Positions 1 to 9,048 of a DNA stretch of 64,000 nucleotides are shown here, piece after piece. A model generated the notes under the pieces. That model ran no database searches. It saw only the letters and a list, made by a program, of their open reading frames with translations, and had not been told where the DNA came from. The stretch covers positions 2,719,232 through 2,783,231 of the forward strand of contig CM070599.1 of NCBI GenBank assembly GCA_036346395.1, in the 5' to 3' direction. Positions within the stretch are counted from its first letter, which is position 1; the number at the start of each line of letters is the position of its first letter. The translations under genes and the position numbers were made by a program. Origin of the DNA: Hsuehochloa calcarea (lineage: Eukaryota; Streptophyta; Magnoliopsida; Poales; Poaceae).

Positions 1-117
1 TAGTTCTTCTTTGGTGATCGATCAAAAATGACGCAAAACCGTGAGTGCATAAAGTAATTAGCAAGTTGTAGGAAATGTATGCAAATAGTATTCCCGCAAG
101 CCTTGACAGATAGCTTT
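1..117. other. Left flank of the CACTA transposon
   Basis: No gene seen. This AT-rich stretch is the pre-insertion host sequence. It should join the sequence starting at 12540 if the CACTA element and one copy of its ATA duplication are removed. Nothing here identifies the host, although DNA to the right of the element looks like LTR retrotransposon debris. Confidence 0.5.
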
Positions 118-120
118 ATA
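118..120. repeat. CACTA target-site duplication, left copy (ATA)
   Basis: The three bases ATA directly before the CACTACTACAAAA terminus are repeated at 12537-12539 directly after the other terminus. CACTA transposases make 3-bp duplications, so this pair fixes both ends of the element. Confidence 0.85.
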
Positions 121-139
121 CACTACTACAAAACAGTCA

Positions 140-350
140 TAAAGACGCCATCACGCACGGCGGTTCTTCGAACCGTCTATGATAAAATAATCACGCATGC
201 CCAAGACAAACCGTCAGGATATTAACTATCATGATGGTTTTGTATAACCATTTGTGATAGTGATAGTATCACAGACGGTTCTTGGTTAGAACCGTCTGTG
301 ATAGTAGGAGTATCACAGACGGTTCTTCGTTAGAACCGTCTGTGATACAT
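140..350. repeat. CACTA 5' subterminal palindromic repeats
   Basis: At least three near-palindromes built on ACGGTTCT...AGAACCGT are visible: around 158-180, 267-305 and 311-346. The last two have about 15-bp perfect arms (ATCACAGACGGTTCT and its inverse) around a 5-base loop. Subterminal repeats of this sort bind the small TNPA-type protein in En/Spm. Similar units occur near the right end (12290-12520) and, unusually, inside the element (6911-6990). Confidence 0.85.
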
Positions 351-360
351 CTCCAAAGAC

Positions 361-1581
361 ATTATTTGGACTTCCTCGCTCGTGAAGTCTTGTGAGCTTC
401 GACGCCTCTCTTTTTCTCTGGACTTCCTTGTTCGAGCGACCGTGAGTTTGGATCTCTTTTTCGTGTCAAGTAATTTCTTAAACCTCACTGATGCTTTCCC
501 CTCTGTTAATGAAGCTTCGATCGCAGAGGTTCTTCTGATTCAACCTTCTTCCCCATTTTCGGCCGCCATAGCCATTTTCTAGCTAGCGGCTGACTCTGTG
601 AGTTCCCTGATGATTCCTTCGGTCTCTACCCTCCTTAGGATGCTTGGAAGCTAATGCGCACCTTCTTGTAGCATTTTCATCGTCGTAGCATGCTGTCAAC
701 GGGAGCCTCCTTCGCGCCGCCGCTGCTCAAAGTTGTCAAGCTGCTCTAGTCATCCTCTAGTGTCTCCAAAGCCTCGGGTGAGCTCCTAGTAGTTCATTGA
801 AGCTTAAGCATGCGTTAGATTAGAGGATTAGCTATCATAGCTTAGGTTTCAAGTTAGCCGATAATGGCGTCACCCTGGGCAACCATGCCGCAGCTGCTCC
901 GGTGACCTTTGGTCTTGCTACTAGCGACAGCATCACAATAGCATCTTGAATATGATACACTCACTCACCTACCCCAGTTAGGCTTAAACGCGAAAACCAC
1001 CTCAAGCTCGAGGAGCTCTACCGCTCTTCTCCGGTGTAGCACCAACTCTGATCATTAAGACCAAATCAGGGTTGATTAGGACATAGTAATGATTAGAGTA
1101 GTTGAGTTAATTAAGTCTCTATTAGATGAGTCAAAACTTTATTAATAGATGAGTCACTGACATGTGGACTCCACATGTCAGATTAATGAAATCCAGATGA
1201 AAATAAAGAAATGCACTTTTAGTTATGTGGAAATACGTTTCCGTAATTGGAAAGCGTAAACCTCAATGAGTTCAACTCTTTTATTAGACTTCAATCGCAC
1301 TATTTTACTTATTATATTTCTTTTGAAAAATCTATTATGCACGCATGTATGTCGATATAAAATTGTTATGTTAGGGATAGTGGTAGATGTAAATCCTATT
1401 CGATGCATGAATATCCTTTATATTCGTTGTGAGCTCTGAGAGTAACAATATGTACATAATCCTTTATATTTGCCCTAGGTTAATCACTAATAAATTTTAG
1501 TATGTTTGGTTAATAGTTAGGGTACTTGTGGTTTATTAATATAATTTAACACTAATTAATTTGTTATGTTTATACGTTTAG
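361..1581 (+). other. CACTA 5' non-coding leader of the transposase gene
   Basis: No credible protein-coding segment is seen. By position it should hold the promoter, 5' untranslated region and perhaps an intron of the Tnp2 gene starting at 1582. Base composition shifts from mixed (361-1040) to AT-rich (1060-1570). No convincing TATA box was fixed. Confidence 0.45.
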
Positions 1582-1770
1582 ATGGATCGAGACTGGATGT
1601 ACGTTGAGAACCTTGTGAGTGAAGAGTATATTAATGGCGTGTTGGCTTTGAGAAGAGCCGCGAAAGGTGATATGTTGAAGAAAGGGATAAAATTTATGTA
1701 TTGTCCATGCATTGATTGCGTGAATATGAAAATGTTTAACAACCCATTGCAGATCAAGCTCACTTAATAC
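1582..1770 (+). pseudogene. Tnp2 transposase, N-terminal transposase-associated domain
   Basis: The ATG at 1582 opens MDRDWMYVENL, followed by EYINGV and the Cys pair of CPCIDCVN. This is the usual start of plant CACTA Tnp2 proteins (transposase-associated domain, PF13963 type). The frame slips by one base near 1758, after which the HLI codons of the family appear at 1761-1769. Coding is then interrupted at 1770 by a solo LTR and resumes at 3427 with RRGF, exactly where the family motif continues. The protein would be a nuclear transposase that cuts CACTA termini. The exon belongs with 3423-4838 and 4839-6435. Confidence 0.85.
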
Positions 1771-1879
1771 CGAGAGACCATGTGAGAGGTCCTCCACTCG
1801 AGTGATGAGTATTTGACATCGTGGTTGAATAGGTTGAGAGTTGAGTTTTTCGTATGGATTTGCTTCGGTTTGAATCGGG

Positions 1880-2200
1880 AAATCGGAACTACCTCTGTGT
1901 ATGGAGAGGAAGTTCCGATAATCGGAACTACCGGCGTTGGAAATAGGAACTTCCGATTTACCAGGGTTTTGAGTTCGGCTGAAGGAAATCGGAACTTCCG
2001 CACAAGGGGTAGCGGAGTGTCCGATAATACTGACATTGAGTGTTCCTCTGAGATGGTAATCGTTTTGAAAATCTGGAAAGGCGGATGTTCCGAAGATCGG
2101 AAGTTCCGCAGTGTTAAGCGCGGAACTTCCGATAATCCTGACAAGTGCGGACGTTCCGGTAATCGGAACTTCCGCAAGGTAAAGTGCGGAACTTCCGATT
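1880..2200. repeat. CGGAACTTCCG-type palindrome array in the solo LTR
   Basis: Many copies of the near-palindromes CGGAACTTCCG and CCGATAATCGGAAC alternate here, and three more occur at 3178-3260. They give open frames on both strands, which is why spurious ORFs appear. They are probably part of the LTR U3 region. Function unknown; similar short palindrome arrays occur in the copia LTRs of this window with another core sequence. Confidence 0.7.
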
Positions 2201-2580
2201 GTGTCCAGAACTGTGCAGAGAAGGATATTTTGTGATTTTGATTCTGTATGAGTTTGAGTCTTATACAAATGTTGATGCTATGATATTGTGCAATGCTATG
2301 TGATGTGTTTTTGTCTGTGTTGACTGCAGGACATCGAGACGAAGTCGTGGCGAGACACGAGGTGATCGGACTAGGCGCAGCGCCGCTGAGGTCGAACGGT
2401 CGATGTGTCAAGACGGCGTGAATCTTGAGGTGGTTGCGTGTCAAGGACAAAGAAGGCGTACGGGAGGCTTCCAGAAGGTGCGCAAGGGGCGAACCGGGGA
2501 TTTCGCAAACCGGCACAAGTGGAGGCGGTTCCGTTCGGGTATAGCGGGCTTAATGGGTTGGAGGCCCATTAAGCAAAGGT

Positions 2581-2588
2581 TATAAATA
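2581..2588 (+). promoter_or_regulatory. TATA box of the solo LTR
   Basis: TATAAATA precedes GAGCTCAACCCC and lies about mid-LTR, the expected place for the U3/R promoter of a copia LTR. It is on the same strand as the transposase gene, so a transcript could run into the 3' part of Tnp2. Confidence 0.55.
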
Positions 2589-3422
2589 GAGCTCAACCCC
2601 TGTTGTTAGGTTAGACCTTGAGAGAGGAAATTAGGGTTAGCTCCACCAAAAGGTTTTGTTTTGCTTTTGAGAGTTTGTTGAGTTGGAGAGTACGAATCGA
2701 AATCTCTTGTAATCATTCCTCCGTGTTTCCATCTCAAACGCTTGATTTCTATCAATGAAACTCGAGTTTTGATTACTTGTTTATGTCCTCTTCCTTCTCT
2801 CTGTTCTTCTCTTGAATAGTTAGGGTTTTGATGTATCTTTTGATTCGTCTTATGAAATAGCGTGAAACTTGATATCTAGAGTCGTTTTGATATTGCTAAT
2901 CTATCATCAAAGTTTCATAAGCTAAGAATCTGAGAATCGTGTCAATTGTGGGTTTTAGTCTTTCTTGCCCCTTCCTCAAGAAATTCGTTTTTGGCTCGAT
3001 TATTGAATCTTTGGTTGCGATTCTTCTCCATAAGGTCAAGATTGTGTTTAGGATGATGTCCTGTGAAACTTGACCTGAGAAGAGCATTCAAGATTAAGTA
3101 GTTTGATTTTGGGAAAACCCGAGCGTCGTTTCTTGGTCGGGATAATCGGAGCTTAGATTTTACACAATGGAACCTCATAGCGGAACTTCCGCAACTGGAA
3201 TTTCGGAACTTCCGATTTCCGGAACTTCCGCACCTTACTGGCCGGAGCTTCCGATTTCCAGAAGAACAGCCCGAGGCTTGTTTTTGTTATTTGATTTTGC
3301 TTCATTTACTTTCTTTAGATCTCCAGAGATTTTTGTAGGCTTGATTAAATACAGTAAAGGGGAGTTATTAATTTTTAGGCACCATTCACCCCCCCCCCTC
3401 TGTTGCCATTTCGGTCCTTCAA

Positions 3423-4838
3423 ATACGAAGGGGGTTCAAAAAAGGATATACATGTTGGACCAGTCACGGTGAAGAGCAGATTATACCGGAAGCCAGTAAT
3501 GACAACATCGCCGAGCAAGTCAATAATATGCAGGACGTGGAATGTGCTTTTGATGAGGATAGGTCGCATGATGACAATCTGAATCAGATGCTACGCGATG
3601 CAGAAGGAAACTACGATGAGAGAGAGTTTTATAAATTCAAGGGCTTAGTGGAGGACTCAGGAAAAACTTTGTTCCCTGGCTGCAAGCCGGAGTACACAAG
3701 GTTGTCCATTGTGCTTGAACTGCTAAAATTGAAGGCAAGCAATGGTTGGTCCGACAATAGTTTTATGGCGTTGTTAGGTCTCTTAGCTGACATCCTTCCG
3801 GAGGGCAACGTGTTGCCCAGCACGACCTACCAAGCCAAGACGGTTCTTTGTCCATTGGGAATGGAAGTGCAAAAAATACATGCATGTCCGAACGATTGTA
3901 TCCTCTACCGTAAAGAGTATGCAGACATGCATGTATATCCCGTTTGCAAAGCATCCCGATACAAGCGTAAGAATACTGCTAAGGCGAAGTAAGGACCTCC
4001 TGCTAAGATGTTGTGGTATCTGCCTGTGATCCCACGTTTGAATCGTTTATTTGCAAACCGAAAGGAGGCAAAATTGATGCGTTGGCACTCAGAGGAGCGT
4101 AAGAAAGATGAAAAGCTCAGACACCCTGCTGATTCTGCCCAGTGGAGAAACTTCGATCGGAGCTTCAAAGAGTTCGGTGCATAACCAAAGAACATAAGGT
4201 TAGGGTTAAGTACAAACGGAATGAATCCTTTCGGTAACATGAGCAACCAACATAGCACCTGGCCTGTGAATCTATGTATGTACAACCTTCCTCCTTGGCT
4301 GTGTATGAAGCGTAAATACATTTTGATTTCACTACTTATCCAAGGGCCGAAGCAACCAGGTAACGATATTGATGTGTACCTAGCACCATTGCTGGAAGAT
4401 CTTGTGACACTTTGGAACGAAGGGGTACAAATATGGGATGCGTACAAACGAGACAACTTTACTTTACACGCCATGTTATTCTGCACCATCAATGATTTTC
4501 CTGCCCTTGGTAACCTGTCGGGGTTCAGTACAAAAGGAGTCAAAGCCTGTCCGCACTGCTTAGATGGTACCGAGAGTGTATGGCTGAACAACTCAAGCAA
4601 AACTGTGTATATGCGTCATCGTAGGTTCCTTCCCAGGATTCACCCATACCGCAAGTTGAAGAAACAATTCGACAGAAATGAGGACGGTTCAGCTCCAAAG
4701 GCTTTTAGAGGGAAAAAGGTCTATGATATGGTTAAGGATATCGATGTTGTGCTTGGGAAGGGATGTAAATTAAGGACCCCCAGAAAAACATCTGGAAGAA
4801 GTCAATTTTTTGAGACTTGCCTTATTGGGAGCACTTAG
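3423..4838 (+). pseudogene. Tnp2 transposase, central domain (transposase family 21)
   Basis: After the solo LTR the reading continues IRRGFKKGYTCW and SHGEE, then DEREFYKFKGLVED, the LLKLKASNGWSDNSF block, LPSTTYQAKTVL, KIHACPNDCILYRKEYAD and CPHCLDG-type Cys motifs, the conserved backbone of plant CACTA Tnp2 (PF02992 type). NIRLGLSTNGMNPFGN and GPKQPGNDIDVYLAPLLEDL are also family hallmarks. An in-frame TAA at 3990-3992 interrupts otherwise continuous homology (PPAKMLWYLPVIPRLNRLF follows in the same frame), and another stop and a frameshift lie near 4182 and 4790-4840. The copy is therefore not expected to make full-length protein. Confidence 0.9.
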
Positions 4839-6435
4839 AAGTTCACCACTGCATCAGCATCATGCACGTGGAGAAGAATGTATGTGATAGCTTGATTGGT
4901 CTCTTACTCAACATTAGTGGCAAAACAAAAGATTTGTGTTAACGCACGGCGTGACTTGGTTGATATGAACATAAGAATCGAGTTAGAACCGAAAGAGACC
5001 GATAAAGGATGAACGTACCTTCCCCCAGCTTGCTACACTTTGTCCAAGCCCGAAAGAAATGAACTGTGTCAAAGCTTGCATGGTGTGAAAGTTTCGTCCG
5101 GTTACCCCGCCAATATTAAAAAATTTATTTCCATGAATGATTTGAAATTAATTGGTATGAAGTCTCATGATTGTCATGTGCTGGTGATACAAATGCTTCT
5201 TGTTGCAATTAGAAATATCTTGCCGAACAAGGTCCGAGTGGCAATCTTTAGGCTGTGTTATTTCTTTAACTCAATTGCTTAGAAGGTCATTGATCCCAAA
5301 GGACTCGACGCTTTGCAGGCCGAGGTGGTCACGACTCTATGTCATCTTGACATGTATTTCCCTCCATCATTTTTCGATATCATGGTCCATCTCATTGTTC
5401 ACCTTGTGAAAGAGATAAAGATATGCGGCCCTGTGTTCCTATGTCATATGTACCCTTTTGAGAGATACATGGGAATTCTGAAGTCCTACGTATGGAATCG
5501 ATCTCACGGAGGGCGATCATCGAAGGTTATGCAACCGAAGAGGTCATTGAGTTCTGCGTTGATTACATGGCTCAGGTGGAACCGATAGGTGTGCCTCTAT
5601 TTCGTCATGAGGGGAGACTGGAGGGTATCGGGACCATCGAAAGGAAAGCAATCACTCCCGATCTAGATACGTACGCGCAGGCCCATTTCTCGGTATTACA
5701 ACACATGACCCAAGTGTCCCCGTACATCGACGAGTACAAAGACATGGTACGCCAACAGAATCCAGACTAGTTGGAGGTTTGGATAACGAGAGAGCACAAC
5801 CGTCGGTTCAACGAATGGTTAAAAGTGCGATACACTGGGAGTTCATCAAGTGATGAAATGCTGCTATGGTTGGCAAAAGGGCCAAAATTTATAATTGTGA
5901 CATGGCAAGGATACGACATAAATGGGTACTCGTTTTATCTGGCATCAGATAGGAAGAGCGCATCGAGCAATGGTGTCCGCATAGATGCATTTCACGAGGG
6001 TTCAATCTCGTGGGGGGGCACGCGGTTGAACTCGCGTACTATGGGTTCGTAGAGGAGATTTGGGAGCTCAACTATGTACTTTTCAAGATCCCCCTGTTTT
6101 GATGTCATTGGGTTAATCTTCCGCAGGGCGTGAAGGTCGACAAGTACGGTGTCACTACTGTGGACCTCAAACGTGTCGGATACAAGGACGAACCATTCAT
6201 ACTCGCTAAGCAAGTTGTTCAAGTTTTTATGTAACGGACCCAGCAAATAAGAACCACCACGTAGTTCTTAATGGGAAAAAAGGATTGTCGGAGTTGAGAA
6301 TGTCGTGGATGAGGAAGAGTACGATTAATTTGACGAATTACCTCCTTTCGTGAGATCGGCATCGATGGAGGAGAACCCAGTGAGGAAGCTATCTATATGC
6401 GCATCGATCATCATGAAGGACTATATTTCAATTAA
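4839..6435 (+). pseudogene. Tnp2 transposase, C-terminal DUF4218/DUF4216 region
   Basis: Homology resumes at about 4828-4925 (EVHHC, MHVEKNVCDSLIGLLLN), degenerates at 4940-5030, then continues through DLKLIGMKSHDCHVL, YFPPSFFDIMVHL and GPVFLCHMYPFERYMG, typical of DUF4218. GVRIDAFHE through VDKYGVTTVDLKRVGYKDEPF to YMRIDHHEGLYFN matches the DUF4216 C-terminus. A short intron probably ends at the CTTCCGCAG near 6123. The stop is TAA at 6433-6435. A stop at 5281, a frame change at about 5490 and a TAG at 5768 disable it. Together with the two upstream pieces this is one gene of about 3.2 kb once the LTR is discounted. Confidence 0.88.
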
Positions 6436-6910
6436 GCGTGTATTCCATTGTAATTTGATGTTAACATGGAAACTCGTCACGTGTTATGGACTTGTTCTTC
6501 CATTGTAATGTGATGTCAACGTGAAATTGTCATGTGTTATGGACTTGTCATCTCTAATGTCGATGTTAATGCGGACTTGTTAGAGTTATCAACTTGTTGG
6601 GAATATCATCTTTGAAACCTTGTTGGAAATGCACACAAACGGTGCCAAATCGGTCAGACTGCCATGTGTTGGGCGGTCCGACCGATTTCCCTTTGAAATG
6701 ATTCTCTGTGCGGTAGTTCCGTCGTTGATAAACGGAACTACCGGTGTGCGGAAGTTCTGAAGTTCTCGCGGAACATTTATTCCTGAGAAGTACATTTTTG
6801 GTGTGGGTCCATTTTCTTCGGGTGGTCGGACCGGCCACCCTTGGCGGTCTGACCGATTTGGCGACGGTCAGACCGGCCATTAGTTGGCGGTCCATTTGTG
6901 TGCGTTTGTG
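6436..6910. other. CACTA inter-gene spacer with palindromic motifs
   Basis: No gene. From about 6590 to 6905 the sequence is packed with GGTC-GACC and CGGAACTACCG-type near-palindromes, for example near 6672-6690, 6718-6750, 6827-6845 and 6868-6885. The ends carry a rough inverted repeat (GCACACAAACGG near 6631 and TTTGTGTGCG near 6895). It may be a small insertion or an LTR fragment, because the same motif style fills the copia LTRs at 48300 and 58640 and the solo LTR at 1771-3421. Confidence 0.5.
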
Positions 6911-6990
6911 CACATCACAGACGGTTCTTTAATACAACCGTATGTGATGAGTTATCAGAGACGGTTCAATTAAAGAACCGTCTGTGATGT
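6911..6990. promoter_or_regulatory. Internal copy of the CACTA subterminal repeat
   Basis: Two palindromes with the same core as the element ends (ATCACAGACGGTTCTT...GTATGTGATG and CAGAGACGGTTCAA...GAACCGTCTGTGAT) lie side by side. The second ends five bases before the TATA box of the downstream gene. In En/Spm, the TNPA-type protein binds such repeats at the termini and represses the element's promoter there. An internal set at the second promoter suggests separate control of the second gene, or an element formed by fusion of two CACTA copies. Confidence 0.65.
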
Positions 6991-6994
6991 TAGT

Positions 6995-7003
6995 CTATAT
7001 AAG
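6995..7003 (+). promoter_or_regulatory. TATA box of the second CACTA gene
   Basis: CTATATAAG follows the internal subterminal repeats and precedes a GC-rich leader. No other strong TATA box lies between the two genes. The transcription start would fall near 7030, giving a leader of about 2 kb before the ATG at 9049, probably containing an intron. Confidence 0.5.
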
Positions 7004-9048
7004 TGGCCCGCTCGAGCACTTTGCCTAGTGCTTCCCCAGAATCGCCCCTCCCCCGATCCGGGGCCACTCAATGCTGCCTCCCCCATTTCGGCGCCACCCA
7101 ACGCTGCCTCCCTCGATTAGAGCAAACCTCCTTCGTGAGTAAACCCGGTAGGCAAGGAAGGTGGTGTTCGCGCGGCGCGCCTCCTTCGTGAGTAAACCCC
7201 TAAAATCTCGCTCCTTTCGGCTTGATTCGTGCTTAATCTTTGCCAAGTTCATGTAGCAGCTGACAAAGGCATCAAATCCGTTAGGCAAAGATCAAATTTT
7301 CATGTGGTCACTATGTATATGCAAGCATATGTTAATACTTGTTCAGATGGAATTTATTCTGTTCATTGGAATTTGCTTTCTGCCTAAGAAGAATGAAGTG
7401 TGGTTGATCATGTTTACGTTTGTATTTCTGCCTAAAAAAAATCCTATTACTGATGCATGAATATTGTGTATTGTATTTCTCTATGTGATGACACTGATGA
7501 GTTCACTGTTTAGCATTCGACTTTAGTTTGCAGCATAGCATAACATTGTTATGGTTTTTTGCTTAGAATCACCCTACCATATAATTCTTCATTTAGTTGC
7601 CCACACTTTTAAACCTCAACTTTGCAAGTTAGCTTTCCATTGTTTCACCATCATACTGCTCAGTGTTCACATGCTATTTCTGTTTAAAAATTATCCATTT
7701 TATGTAAACTCAGGTGAGTTCTTTATATAGCCATCTGATTAATGTTATTTAAACTAAGCAACCAGTCCACTATTCACTTCACTGTTTTAGAAAGAACCCA
7801 TATCAAATTCTGAGGTGAGATGGTTCCCATCTTAACTCTTTTGTTACTTCCTACGTGCTGTTCTGACCGCATGGCCCCAGATCATTATTCAAATGAAATT
7901 ATTAGAAAAGGTACTCTCATGTCTCTGCTTCACTATAAATAGCAATCGGCCTGCCACCTTTGAAGGAATTTGCAAAAACTGTAGTTTGACTTGTTCTCAT
8001 CACCCTGCTGTTTTTTGTTTCGATCTCATCACTATAAATTTTGTGATATTTTTTATTGTCACGTTTTAATGTATTCCAAATGCTTCCAAATGCAATCCAC
8101 TGTCATATTTTTTATTGTCACGTTTGATGTATTCCTGGATCCTGATTATTACGCTTATGTACTGTTGCTTGCGTATATGGAGAAACATCAGTTTTTTTGG
8201 TTTATTACTAGTTGTTACCTAGCTCTTCCAGATGCTTGATTTCTTTCACATTCGTGTGGTATATGTTTAGCATTTCATTCGGTTGAAATGACATGGATAA
8301 TTTACTTATGTATACATTGATTTGGTCATTTAAATGCTGGTGGTGATGGCTTGGTTGTGCTTGTGGGTTACGTGGTGATGGCTTGGTTGTGCTTGGCAAC
8401 AAAGGCATTATGTGGGCTTAATTTTGCTCTATGATTTAGATGGTCTAATACTGAAATTGGTAGGATTACTAGTTTAGTTTTGAGCTCTAATAGTTTGCTT
8501 GCTGCTATCAAAGTAATCATTCAAGGTTTGTCGGCTTTTTATTTGAAATAATGAATTCAGTGATTCTTGTAATATTCTAATAGTTTGCTTGATGCTATCA
8601 AATATTCTTGTCATATTTTGTTTGATGAATTGCATGTGATTGTTTTGTCAGGTCTAGCTAAGCATTGATTAGAGCTCAAAATCTAAATTATAGTTTTCTT
8701 ATCCAATTTGTGAAGAGTATAGACTAAAGAGCTGAGATGGCAAACATTGATTCTTTTGCAACTCACCTTCTGAGAGCTCTCAAAATCATCCAATATTTCA
8801 GCTATATGTTGATTTCTTTCATATAAATGTGGTATATGTTGGGCGATCCAACCGAAAAACCAGACCAAACCAACGGTCTTAATCTTTCACAGTCATATTC
8901 AACTATGCTTTATTCATGTATTTTACGCTTTTTGTGCAATGTCATCTATTTTCTTTACTATGTATCCTATATTTAGGTTCAATGGGTAACTTCTATTTGT
9001 TTATGTAATCATTGTGTACATAACTTATATAGATAGTAAGTAAGCGAG
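7004..9048 (+). other. Long leader/intron of the second CACTA gene
   Basis: A GC-rich start (7004-7210) contains a 19-base direct repeat (CTCCTTCGTGAGTAAACCC at about 7127 and 7180), each copy with a splice-donor-like GTGAGTAA. The rest (7210-9048) is T-rich and lacks coding signal, as expected of a large first intron in a 5' untranslated region. No other element is recognised inside it. Confidence 0.45.

Larger units (their letters stand above)
1771..3421 (+). mobile_element. Solo LTR inserted in the CACTA transposase exon
   Basis: The insert is flanked by AATAC at 1766-1770 and 3422-3426, a 5-bp duplication. Removing the insert and one duplication restores the Tnp2 codons HLI-RRGF. The right end (CACCCCCCCCCCTC...CGGTCCTTCA) has the style of SIRE/Opie-like copia LTR ends, and a TATA box lies at 2581. 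No gag, pol, primer-binding site or second LTR is present, so this is a solo LTR left by LTR-LTR recombination. The canonical TG start is at 1781, ten bases inside the left duplication (CGAGAGACCA lies between). That left edge is unexplained. Arrays of CGGAACTTCCG-type palindromes occur at 1880-2200 and 3178-3260. Confidence 0.75.

Noticed and set aside
1570..2516. Long open frames on both strands over the solo LTR (up to 250 codons)
   Set aside because: They are produced by the CGGAACTTCCG palindrome array, which lacks stops on both strands. No domain is recognisable and the flanking Tnp2 exon explains the locus.
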